Part shown: one piece after another, positions 21,254-33,408 of the stretch
Layout: every line of letters starts with the position of its first letter
Numbering within the stretch: the first letter of the stretch is position 1
DNA from: Tigriopus japonicus
Taxonomy: Eukaryota > Arthropoda > Copepoda > Harpacticoida > Harpacticidae
Direction of reading: 5' to 3'
Assembly (NCBI GenBank): GCA_010645155.1
Contig: CM021321.1
Span: forward strand, 8,216,390 to 8,280,389
DNA: 64,000 nucleotides
The notes under the pieces: model-generated
Database searches by the model: none
What the model was told of the DNA's origin: nothing
The model's input: only the letters and a program-made list of their open reading frames with translations
Translations under genes and position numbers: made by a program

Positions 21254-24200
21254 ATGCGATTCCTTTTGGTTCACGTTCCATCTTGGACCCTGATTTTCTT
21301 ATGGAGCGGTCTCGGATTAGTTCCCGAAGTGGTGGACAGTTTTGGTCTGGGATTTCCCGATCACCAAGCCTTGTATGGACCGGAAGATGTGGGCATAACC
21401 CGGTTGAATCAGTCGGATTTCGCTTCGGTCATCCATAATCCGGAGGGACAACGAGCTTGGATGGTCGAGTTCTATTCGTCTTGGTGCGGACATTGCATCC
21501 ATTTTGCACCCACCTTCAAAACATTTGCCGACGAAGTGTTTGGTTAGTATTTATTTGTAGCTGGAGATAGAGATGGCAAACATGTGTATTTGCATAGAGT
21601 TTTTTGGCTGGTGTCAAATGCACTTGTTCCTTGGCAAAATTGGTAATTGCACTGGATAAGTTGGTGTTGGGAGGCCAATGATTTGAGAGAAAATTTCAAT
21701 AATGTGCCAAGTATATATGAGACCCATTTTGAGGTGTCGCATTTGGAACAGAATTCTGATTATCACTTGACTTAAAAAAGATACATGTTTCGGGTTCATG
21801 AAACCACTTCAGAGTTGAACACGTGTTCCTTGGGTGAAGTGACATTTTTTTGCTTGTGAAGTAATTTAAAAAATTCAAGATATACGTTACATTCGTTCCT
21901 TATCCCAAAGGTGGTCTCAAACATTGCAATCCCAGCCCACAGAACCATTTGGCCCCAAAGCTCGTTAACTGAATTGGAATTAACTTCCAATGAGATTCAT
22001 ATTTTGGGAATATGTAGAAAAATTGAAGGGACAATATTTGGCATGGTTCGAAACTTACAGTGTACGAGAATACTTTTGCCGGTTGAAAGAACATTTCAAA
22101 CAGTGAATTACATTACATTTCGAAAAAGACAAAATGAAAAACATTTTCATTCAAAGTCAGAGTTACGTAATCACTTTCCTTCATTTTAGAAAAGAAATCA
22201 ATTTTGTCAATCACCTTCCATGGAACCGCCAAGTCAAAGTTTATTTATATTTATCCGGATAGGTTGGCGACACATCGTTGGGATCGCGGCGATTGATTGC
22301 GCCGATGACAAGAACATGCCAACTTGTCGGGAGTATGACATAATGGGATATCCATCCATGAAATTCTTCCCACCTCAAGCTCCAACCACGGAATTGGGAG
22401 AAGAACGAATAGGGGACAAAACGGTCGAGAGTCTGAAGACGTCCGTGATCGAATACGTCAAGAAAGTCCAAGCTAATGTCACATACGATCGTGTAACTGC
22501 CCGATGGCCAGATTTCAGGTCTTTTAGGTGAGCAAACTTGTCCATTTTCCAAAAAATCATGTCCTCTTGCAACTAATGTAGTGACTTCCAAATTTGGCTC
22601 CATACAAAAGACTCATTTTGCACCTGTTCTGATTAATTTCGACCTAACTAACTTATTTTGCTCTGCAAATAGTCCTCCCAAAGACATTTCTAATTTGTAC
22701 ATCCATGAAGCCGAAGTTCGTCTCAAACTTTGTCAAAAAAATGCTCGTGTAATTTTACAATTAGGTAATACAAGGACCATCTGTAGCCTGTGGTTCGCTG
22801 ATTGAGCAAAATATCATAACAGAGAGAAATACAGTTCGGACAGCTTGCAAAAATTAAGGTTCGTGTTCTTTGCTTTCAAAAAGTCACATTTTAATGCACG
22901 ACAGTTAAATTGGTCACACAGATATCACAAGCTTTGATAAACCTTAAGTAATTGTAGTGCCATCTCTTGCTCCCAAAATGAATACCCCTTCATCCAGATA
23001 GTTTTTAGGACACTAATTTGTCCACTAAATAAGGCGGAATGATTTTTCTTTTTCAGTTCCAGCAATTTGAAGGACTTATGGCGATCTGGAGTGGATTCTT
23101 CGGTGGCTTTGGTCGTGGTGGGTTCGAAAGATGATCCACTAATCCCAAACGTATTACTGGATTTCTCCGAGATTTCTGCCCAATTAACCCAGCCCATTAT
23201 TGTTCGACGTATCGGTTTTGAGGACGCCCCAAAGTCCATTTTGAAGCAACTGGGCGTAAATAGTAAAACGGATTATCCACGGGTATTGATGATCCAAAAA
23301 GATAACCTCTCAGTGAGTGATCTCACACCCGTTCCAAGAGATTTATCGACCATGGTCAAGGTTTTGAAAGAGATTGTTCTCAACCAGTTAAAGACCTTGG
23401 TACCCGATGATTTGGCCGGAAAGTTCTTCCTGACCAAGGAAGAAACCAAGAAAGCCGTACTAAGAGAACTCAATCAAGCTCAAGCCGAGCAAAAGAAAAT
23501 GGGTCGGAAGAAACCCGTTGTGCATAATGAATTCGAAATTCGACGACGACGTTACACGGTGTACATGTCGGATTTGGAAAACGCCATCTTATACTCACTC
23601 AATCATGAAGTGGCTCAACACGCTTCAATCACGGGCGAGGCCTTGAATGCCTTGCAAGATTATATAGATGTCTTAGTCCGATTTTTTCCAGGACGTCAAA
23701 GAACCATGAGGTTTCTTCAGTCAATGCGAACCTGGATCATGAGCCATGATGATGCCATCAAAGGCGATGATATGACCATTCAAGTGGAAAAACTTAAGGT
23801 GGAATCCTCGAGTTTTGACGATTTGGTACCTTTGGGTTGGATTGGGTGCAAAGGATCGGAACCTCGATTCGGAGGCTATCCTTGTGGCCTTTGGACCTTG
23901 TGGCACACCCTTACTGTTAATCAAGCCATGGCAGATTCGGGCAAAGGTCAGATGGATGAACCTACGGTAGTACTCAATGCCATGACTGGATACGTGGAAC
24001 ACTTTTTTGGATGTAAAGAGTGTGCCAGACACTTTTTGCAAGAGGCTGATAATGGTTTAGCTTTTGAAAAGGTTAAAGGTCCCAATGATGCGGTTTTATG
24101 GCTTTGGAAGACGCATAATCGCGTCAATCAACGACTCAGTGGCGATATCACCGATGATAGTGCCTTTCCAAAGGAGAAATTCCCCAACAAAGAGCATTGC

Positions 24201-24641
24201 TCGGATTGCTATGATGGCCACGTTGCCGGATATGACCTTTGGTCTGAGTTTCAATTGCCTCAAGTGGTGAATTTTCTCAAGGACATGTATGGACCCAGTG
24301 GGATAAGTCTACAGAATCTGAAAAACCTAGACAGTTTAGATAAGAAACGTGTCATGAACGCACAGCATCATGATTTGGCCATATTCGGGCAAGCTTCGAA
24401 TCGAGTCAAGGAGCAATCCGTGGACAAGGCCAATTTTAGTCAACTTAGTAACAATGGCGAAATGAAGTTCTTCAGCTCGATCGATATCAGTTTGTGCTTG
24501 GTGATCTACCTCGTATCAGCCACGATCTTGTACCTGGTCTATGTCAAGTTTGTGAAGAAACGGGGCATCAGCTCTCATTTGTCGTCCTTATGTCCGCGCA
24601 GCCGATCTCCAACTTCCAATCCATTAATTGGCAAAGTGTGA
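21254..24641 (+). CDS. QSOX: Quiescin sulfhydryl oxidase
   Basis: FAD-dependent enzyme of the secretory pathway that makes disulfides in client proteins and passes electrons to oxygen. Exons 21254-21542, 22263-22527 and 23057-24641 join in phase into 712 residues. A signal peptide covers about residues 1-28. The thioredoxin domain has SSWCGHC at about 78-81, and exon 2 continues it (AAIDCADDKNMPTC, GYPSMKFF). The Erv domain has GGYPCGLWTLWHTL, the redox pair FFGCKECARHF at about 504-507, VLWLWKTHNRVN for FAD binding, and the third CxxC (HCSDC) at about 566-569. A membrane segment lies at about 662-682. All three redox pairs are present, so it should be active. Intron 1 (720 bp) and intron 2 (529 bp) have GT...AG ends; exon 2 is preceded by a weak ccggatag acceptor. 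Confidence 0.93.
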
Positions 24642-25252
24642 GCGACAGGAAATGTGTAAACCCGTGTCCCAAATACTCCGGCTGTGATATTCCTTCCTTT
24701 GCCCTGCTTGACATCCATTCAGCCTATGAATACATATTCTATTCCATCTGTGCACGAGGGTCTATTGCGTCTAATTGCGCCGAACGAAACGGAGCGATAA
24801 ACGAGAAGGCATGACCTCAATTCTAAAGCCCTTCGTTAGGGTCTTTATTGCGCAAAGAGAGAATGTGGCCTGTGCCAAAAATTCTCGCATTGTTAGGGCT
24901 TCATCCAATTTGAAAGACGGCATAATGGTTGAGCCAAGATCGCGTAATTCGTGTTCGAGGAGTCGCTTTATTGAGATCGTCACACACGTTTGTCCTTGTA
25001 AGGGTAGCATTAGTAACAAAGGGAGGCAGATGTGATAATAAAAATAAGTAGTTTTTTTTCTATGAACCCCCTGCTATGTAGTATAACATGGCATTTTTGA
25101 CTGGGGATCGACTGGATCTCTCTCTCAATTAAAAACTGGCCAAATAAAGGAGGGTACGCAATAACCTATTGTGAAGCACCATGACTGACAATCCCATGAG
25201 TGGGTTTCCTGGGGAACGAAAGTATCCTTCCTGATACCGTAGCTAATTCACT
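24642..25252. other. Convergent 3' intergenic region
   Basis: Lies between the 3' ends of QSOX (+) and the kinase-like gene (-). No coding segment recognised. Confidence 0.3.
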
Positions 25253-28200
25253 CTAAATGGGTTTGTGCACCAAATCCGTTAGCCTAATAAGGAACTCGAT
25301 CCTCTCTGGAGTCAAAGGAACGCATTCCTCGAGTTTGGAGGCATTTTCATTTTTCCCGCATCCACTCTTGTTGGATTCAGCTGTCGAGGACAAGTTTCCA
25401 CTTCCGCAATTTCCCGCCGAATTTCGCGGGCTTTTCCCTTTGCCGAAAATCAAGTGATCCAGTTCGGCAGAGTTCGTCAGCTGCATGTGAATGAGGATGG
25501 ATTGGAGGATAGCCTGCAATGAAGACAAAATAGGTGAAATTCTCGTTGGTTTAAGAGGTAATTTCTTTTAGTTGTGCCTCTTTTTTACCTTTGCTTTTCT
25601 TGAACATGCTGGCTTTCTAATGTAAGAAGTTTTATAAATAAAAGAAGAGAGATCGGTATGGTTACTCTCATCAAGAAGATAATCCACTCGTTGACTCTCT
25701 TTTAATTTTTTCCTATTCTTTTGTTTCTTTATACTTGCTCCTTTTTACTTTTATTTGTCTTGAACTACTTGGTTATCAAACATCAATAGTTGAGCCAAAT
25801 GCACATTCTTGTTCTTAGCAGGAGAACACTCTTTGTCCACAGGCAGAGATACCTGGACAACTATTTAAAAAAAAAACTCTACACTTACATCTCTATTCTA
25901 CATTTTTTTTTCTTTTTTATGCGTGCAAGAAATTATCCCGATACGTAGCAAATAATGACATGCTTGATGAGAACTGCATCGTTTAGGGGATTTTTTTTGT
26001 TTCGTTTTCGCATTAGTCCTGTTTGGCAAGCATGTCTACTTTTGTTTTTGAAATTTTAACTTATTCCTGTAAAGATTGGCATCAAATCGTCGAAAGTATA
26101 CTCCGGATGAATTTGTGAAGCCCCATGTAAAGGATCTCTCCATTCTGTGAAATATCTGCCTTACCTTTAATTAGTTGGGCACTACATGAATTATCATCAA
26201 GTCAAATGGAGACACACTCAGATTTAATGTGAAAAGATCATTTGCCCCTAAAGGTCTAAATTTCCACTCCTCGGAAAAGACGCATATTCACAAAATTCAT
26301 TTTGTGTCTCATGTTCTCAAAGTTCTATTCCGTTCCTCAAATGTGGAAGCGTACTTCTTTCTTTTAAGCCTTCACAATAGCGTCGCTAATTGATTAATGG
26401 GGACTCAAACAAAGTGGGCGAGTTCCACCTCAGAGAGAGGTAGTAAGTAGATTCTTCGCCCTTACCTGAGGCACGAAATCGTAGAATCTTCTGACAAATT
26501 GAGGGAATGACATCTTGAAGTGCTTGGACCAAGCCACATCCAGTAGATCCAATGTACTGGTCAAAACGAACGCATAACTCTGAAGCATAAAAATGAGATA
26601 GTCCCGTCTCACATTGGGATTCGCCGCGGTGAACACCAGATTTGCCAGTTCTCGGACCAGGTTTCCGAAATACACTCGATGGCACGTGTTGACCGCCGCA
26701 CAAATGGGTCCATTCTCATCATAGGACACGGTAGCACTCACAGGAGCAGTGGGTCCAGTGGCATTGGCACCAACACCACCACTGGCGGCATTGGTAAGGA
26801 GATCAGTGGGTTTGGAGAACTCGAAGATGGACGAGACCGGCTTATGATATTGGAACATCACTTCGTAAGGTAACACGTTACCAAGGCACAAGCCTCCGAG
26901 AGGATCACACATGTCTTTTTGGAGGTTGATAGCCAAGAGATCGGTGGAGGAATGGCGAAGCTCGTGGAACAACTTCAATCGTCTTTTGAAGGAATGCTTT
27001 TGAGACTTTTGCGTGTTCTGAGACTCCTTCCACTTCAAGAGTCGCTCGTACATGCGAAAAAGTCGTTCCCGTTCCGCAGGGGAGATGGAGTTGATGTGAT
27101 CGTAATGCAGGAATGGATAGTTATCCAAGGTGGAGTCGTCCTTGGTGGCCAGATTCCAAGCCACACCCACGGCATGGAATTGGGCTAGGGTCCCGAGGAA
27201 TACCTTGAATTGTCCCATGGTCAGCCCTTGTTGCCATTGGAGGTTTTCGATGGGGGAACAACGCTTGGTTTGGGAAATATCCTCGAGAACCAAATGACAT
27301 CGGGTCACCCGACCCCCTTCGTAACGACGCTCTTGGAACACATAATCCGGAATGTTCAGAAGGTATCGCGCTCGAACGTTCTTATGGGAATTCAAGAATT
27401 TATGAACGTCGCCCAGCAAGGTTGTGTATACTTTAATTTCATGCAAGAGTGCATCCACGGCCTCAACGCTCCCTTGGGCTGATTTGACGATCCAATTAAC
27501 CTTCTGGGACTGATTCTTGCCATTCCGAAAAGAAATGGAAACCCTCATGTGACGGACCCCTGACGAGACGGACGACACATCCTGTGGAGTAAGAAACAGG
27601 GATGAAAACAAATGCAGGAATTAGAGCCACGAGAGTTAAAGAGTACGGGCGAGAATGACTATATATATTTTTTGTGCCAGTAGTCCCATTTCTTCTTCGT
27701 CAATCTCATGCGCGTACTCTCCTAATCATAGTGGCAAGTTGGAACCTGAAATGAAACTCTTTGAGTCTTTGAAACGGCTTTCACTTTCTGTCTCCTTGTC
27801 GTATTGCTGTTGCAAAGTAATTATTGCTTTGAGGGTATTATCTCTTTTCTGACAGTCTCAGGCTCCGAATATTTTCTTTAAAAAAGACGACCAAGGTTTC
27901 TCGAAGAGATGAATCTGCTCATTCCTTGCTTCATTCATGAAGTGCTCCTCCCCTCACCCTCATCATTCAGCAGATAAAAGATGGATGGATAGATAAATCA
28001 AAAATTGATCGTTTCCTACCGAGAGATGAGCTTTCAGAGTGATGATTCCATTTGATAACCAAAGATACACCCAAACCCCTTCAAGGCCAATCTCACTGGA
28101 TTATTGCGTCTTTACGTCACTTTCCTCCAAATGAAACCAACTGAAAGCGTGTGTCTCTACGTGTAAAGTACAAGTTCCAAGATCCAAGGACGCGAGGAGT

Positions 28201-29858
28201 TTTGATTGAGGTTGGATCAAAGGGGTAATTTTGCTCCTATAAAACAAACACAGACTCTGAGAACCAAGGAACGTGGATCATGCACAAAAGACATTTTGGC
28301 GCCAAGGTCCTCACTCTTTGTCCTATTTTCTTTAACATGTTGGCGATTGACAATTGATGGAAAAATATTATTGTTGTTAAATATTTTAAGTTTAATTATT
28401 GACTTGGCTTTTTTTGTTGCAAATGTTATGAGTGAACAAATTAACTTTCAATAGATCATTAGTTTGTGCCACATACTGGACGAAGTGACAAAGCTTTAAA
28501 ACATTTTTGCACGTAGATTTTCTGTTTAAAGAAGAGAATTGACCATCATTTTTGAAAATTTGGTCGTCAAACAACAAAATACAATAAGCAAAGAAATTAA
28601 GGGAATATTTATGAGCTCAATTTTTCATTCAATTTGTCTTCAAAACACTCTACTTATTCCTTTCGAAACTCCTCTTCGGTGCAGATGGAAATTTTTGATC
28701 ATGGTGGATCAAATATCTCGTGATTAAGGTCTTAAACCCAAAAAGATTTTGTTTGCTGTTTGCTAGTTTGCGTTTTATTAGTTATTTTTGAACCTCATCA
28801 AAAATACGGGGTTTAACACTAGATTAATTTTTTTTGACCTGAAACTTAAAACTAAAAGTTGTGTAACTGAAAAGCGCAAGTACGGAAAAAATGACCCCCC
28901 TCTCCTAAACTGAGACATTTTCTCTGTTTTTCTGTGCTACATTCAGGTTTATTTGCCATTTCACTTGCCATTTGTGGGCTCAATCATTAGTTGGTCTTAC
29001 TAGCTTAATTTATTCAAAATTGCCAAACAGCTTGATTCCATCAAGTGCAAATAACAACAGGGTGCGACACTAAAAGCTGGCCAAAGAAAAATACATCCAC
29101 ATTCATCCCAAGTTTGTTTTAAAAATAATCGAATTTTAAAGCTAATTTAAGAATTAGCTTCAATTTTTTCTTCCATTTGGAATCGGTTCCCAATAAACCA
29201 AGATACTTTCCATCATTGCATTAATCATCAATTTTGGTCCATCCAATCCACAAAGTTTCATCAAAAACCGGTAAATCTTTATTTTTACCACACATCCCTT
29301 TGCCATTGGTTTGTTAAAAAGTTCCTTGGTATTGACCTTAAGAGAAGGTGATGGTCAGATCATCAAAAAAAATTCTTACAACAAAACTCTTTTGCATCCA
29401 CTTATTTTCCCGTTTTCTAGTAGCACACCCTGTAGTCTCTCGAATTCTTGCAACCACATAGCACCATTACAAAATGGCTTCATTGCGGCCTTGGACCATC
29501 TCCCATCTCCAATTTCCCAGCTTCTTCTTACCTTGGCATGATAGGAATTCGAGACAGCCGAACCGGCAACCCTCTCCTCTTCAATACCATCACCATTGTC
29601 GTCAAGGTCGCCTAGTTTGGATCTCGAGCGCGATCCGTTTTTATGGCCATTTTCACTTGACTCGACAATGTCATTCTTGGAGGTCGTCTTTCGTTTGGCA
29701 CACGGACTCTCCAGTTGAGGTCGTGTCACCACGGGCTCGATGGCAAACGATTCGAAACCCGCCACTCCATGTCTGCGTTTCTGGTAATGTTGCACGACCG
29801 ATCTCAACCACTCTGAGCCATCCAGCAGATCTTTAGATTTAGTATGTTTCACACCCAT
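25253..29858 (-). CDS. CHK/EcKL (ecdysteroid-kinase-like) family protein, probable pseudokinase
   Basis: Exons 29532-29858, 26466-27581 and 25253-25513 have clean donors (AAG|GTAAGA, CAG|GTAAGG) and acceptors, stay in phase, and give 567 residues starting MGVKHTKSKDLLDG. CHK/EcKL proteins are arthropod-expanded relatives of choline kinases, some of which phosphorylate ecdysteroids. Family marks are an N-terminal LLDGSEWLRSVVQHYQ helix, VNWIVKSAQG with a candidate ATP-site Lys, CHLVLEDIS at the hinge, LGTLAQFHAVGVAWN, and a late DYLIFMLQSYAFVL helix region. The catalytic loop that usually reads HGDxWxxN is replaced by GLCLGNVLPY, and no DFQ-like metal motif follows (MFQYHKP instead). Loss of both acidic residues argues against kinase activity. 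A 50-residue low-complexity insert (Ser/Asp/Glu/Lys) sits after residue 45, and the last exon adds a Ser/Asn/Gly-rich tail. Confidence 0.75.
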
Positions 29859-32800
29859 TAGCAAGTGTTCTCGTTAATGATGGCCGTTTAGTTTCACGAT
29901 CACGTCAAGGCCTCTTTTTCTTTACTCTTGCGGTCGCACTTGAGCTAGATGGAAACCTTGAAGAAATGGTTGGATGATGATCCACAGATGAGGTCGTCTT
30001 CCATCGGGCGCCAATTTCTCCTGGAACATCGCATGAAAAAGGAACGAGGACCATTAACTCGACGTGTATTGATCATGATAATGCAACTACCGTGAAGAAC
30101 CATCTTCCGATGGAATCTTAGGCACTTGCCTTCTGCAATCTAGCCTCTTTCTTAGTTTCAATTCGACCAAAACACGCGTGCGCTCACATGCGATATCGGC
30201 GGAACCAGATATTTTTGGGCTTTCCGTGGATTAACCTCTCGGATTCAGACGCAAATGGAACACATGGGATAAGCTGCTCGCTTTTTTGTCGATCTACAAT
30301 TCTACATACTGTAGCTTGAAACTGTGATTATTCCCTTTGTCTTAAGATGAATCCGAGAGGTCGCAAAAAACGTTTGTGGGCATTTCGTAAAATCAGCAAA
30401 CTTCATGAGCTTGAGAGCAATCCTCCTTACATTCCAAGTAAGTACACACTCTGCACCCTTAAAGACGGATTCTCTGTGTCTGTCTCTATACGTACAATCT
30501 ACAAACTTCATACAGTAGAGTACTTCTCTTGAACATACTGTCGAGTGTGCCAGGAACCTGTCAAGCACTTTTTTCTTAAGGGCAATCCATTTCGTTGCGA
30601 AACTCTCATTCCACGTAAAATCAGGGCTAATCCTAGTTGACTCTCGACGGAGTCTTTTTCCGGTTGCTAAATTAACACTCGAGTTGATCCAAGATCTTTC
30701 CCTTAGGGCTCATTTTGATTGCACGAGAAAGCTTTGAGCGAGTTTCGGTACCTGACATTCAACTACTATAAATTAATTAATTATTCAACGAATTGAAATT
30801 TGAAAGTGCCCCTCCCCAAGACGGTTGTGTTAAAATGAGGTGTATCCGGGAAAAGTACCGCTTTTAGAGCTCGGAAACGAACTTGAGGGTGGGCCAGTCG
30901 ACCTCGTAGTTGTTCAATTGTGCCTTCACATTCCGTGGGGAATAATGGGGAAATCCACTTAAGGATAAAGACCGAGATTTTCCACCGGACCCCTGAACGA
31001 AGCGGGACATTAATTTCGCTCGAATTCAGTCCAGGAACTTGGGTGATGGTGAATTATAATAGGCTGATTCTGTGGACGAGGAGTTTGTCGAGCTATTCAT
31101 TTCGTCCTTTTTCTCCGTCCACTTTGACCGAACTTGACAGTTTGAAATCTGTTCTCAAAATACAAGAGTGACAAGGAACATTGGACCAAGGAACACGGAT
31201 CTGTTCCTCGGACAGTCCAACAATGATGACAGTCACGAAAGTGGACAACAGTCAAAGTTGATCCACGACGAAATCTTGACACTGCACGTTGGGAATCCGC
31301 TTCAACTTGAATGAGAATTCATGGCCGATCGACAAAGATATGAAGATCTCGCTCGTCACCGTCCATTACAGCTCAATGGATCGATCGAGGGATTATCGAG
31401 TAATAAATCATAAATCCTTATCCTCTCTTCAGCCAATAATGCATATTGATTTCAGTCTTGAATTGGGGAGGGGGGATTAAATTCGATTGAAATAGCTTTC
31501 CTGTGGCTTTAGATGTTGTGAGTACTTGGATTGATCGAGTTTCCGTGGGAAAACTGTACCCTTGCTCGACAAACTGTCGGCATGTCGATGTTCGTTCCAT
31601 TATTTGTTTGTTCCCATCCCATACGTACAAACAAGAAACGACTCAAACACGAGCAAGAAGACATGGATAAGAAGCAAAGACGGATCACTTTGGATCCTCG
31701 AGTCTCGAGAAAAATGACTTGGAAGCACAGAAGGGAACGATAGAGTTTTACGCAGAACTTGGTTCTACGATCAGCCGTTAGATGTCGGTGATGTTTCCAT
31801 TCCAAAAATTTAAATAATGAAACTTGGGTTTACAAATTGTAACCTTTGTCCATTTCAAGCATCAGCACACTACTTGCCAACGTAAGAAGCCATATCTATA
31901 CCAAAGCTTTTTTAAATGCATAAACAGGTGCAAATATTGGAACTTCTTCCAATTTCAAGCCCTCTGGTGAGTAAAATGAAATGTAAACAAATTCATTCTC
32001 GGTGCTTAATAATGAACTCTTAACAAGTTCGCAAGCTAGATGTTCTTTGGGAACAATTCGACGATGAAACCGTTTGATACCAACCAATTTGCTAATGTCT
32101 TTCTTGAAGTAACAAAAATGGTTCTGGACACAAAAGCTCCACTAGATTTGAACCCAACCCCAAAAATGAAGAAAAATGATAAGAGGATTTGCCATTTGTA
32201 CTTCAGGTCTTTGCCAAGAAGGCTTAGAAGAAAAAGCGCCATATTTGTGAACACGCCATTGCACTCTGATCCAAGATCCACACACGCTATATAATCAAGG
32301 CCTTGATGGCACGAACCCCAAGCAAACACCATTTGCGCCACAACAAATCCGACTGGAGAACCAGTGTCTCTTTTTGTTGGAACATGGTAGCAAATTATCC
32401 GAGATTCCATCTCCCCCTTCAGCCACGTTGGTGCCCAATGATCCATGGAATGAGATACGATTCATTCAGTCCCTTGGGTCATTGAAGTGCAGCTTCAATT
32501 GAGTGGAATATAAAGTCCACATTCAACTCGAACCACATCAGAGGAACCCCTTCATTTCACTCGACACGTTATGAATTGACGATCAAGTCATGCATATTCA
32601 GAGTATAGCTATTCATGCCTTACCTTAAACTATAGGTGATTGACCATTAAACTTGTTCATTCTCTTTATCACTCTTGATTCTGAGAAGAAAAGTTAAACT
32701 CTTGACCTCTGGCAAAGACTTGCCCAACTGCTCGGTCTCCCATCCTCAAAAGTTCCGATTGTGTGTGTTCTGCTCTCTATTGCTTCTTTACTCTCCTAGA

Positions 32801-33408
32801 ATAAGTCTGCCTTTTCCAGTTTTGTTCACTCTTAGGCCTGAGATCCTCAACTGAGAAGGGAAATGTGTTCCGTGGACCACACTGGGACCTCCGAGGTCGA
32901 CCAGGGTGACCAGGAATCTTGACAAGCCCACAAAATGTCAGAGGCCAGTATATTTCAGGGATAAACAATCATTTCCGATTTGCTCTAATGAATTTGGTAG
33001 ACTTTCGAAGGACAGTCTTTGGTAGTGTAGTTAGTAAATAATTGATGAGTTTGTTCCCAATCGAGCGACCCTTGATAAGACAGAAGCTGGGCCTGGAACT
33101 GAGTGGGCCTCTCAAGTAATGAAAGAGGGAGAGGAGGAAAAGGGAGGAACACTGTACTTACTTTTGGAACAACGTCCCAGAGAGGGACTAAGTTCGAGAC
33201 GAATGCAGTTGGTCGTTTTATCATTCTTTATTAGTGTATTTAGGATCGGTTTGCAAAGGCGTAAGAAGATGGCGAAGATGGCTAACTACGAGGATTGAAC
33301 GACCCTTTCGTAGTGGGGGACCCATCGGTTTGGGAATTCTGAATAGTATTACCGAGGGCATGATGACAAGGGCGAGACTCTGGCCTCTCAAGGGAAAGGG
33401 CGATCTTC
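29859..33408. other. 3.5-kb intergenic region, no supported gene
   Basis: Between the kinase-like gene and the 3' end of Piwi. Several open frames occur (for example 32036-32446 minus) but show no family resemblance, and their composition is not clearly coding. At 33162-33224 (-) a 21-codon open start (MIKRPTAFVSNLV) is followed by AAAAG|TAAGTAC, which looks like a first coding exon, but I could not find its continuation. Confidence 0.3.

Noticed and set aside
30302..31805. Several 60-100 codon open frames on both strands
   Set aside because: Short, overlapping on opposite strands, and without recognisable motifs; treated as chance open frames.
32036..32446. 136-codon open frame on the minus strand with hydrophobic stretches
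   Set aside because: No family resemblance, no clear ATG context or splice sites, and a competing open frame on the other strand.
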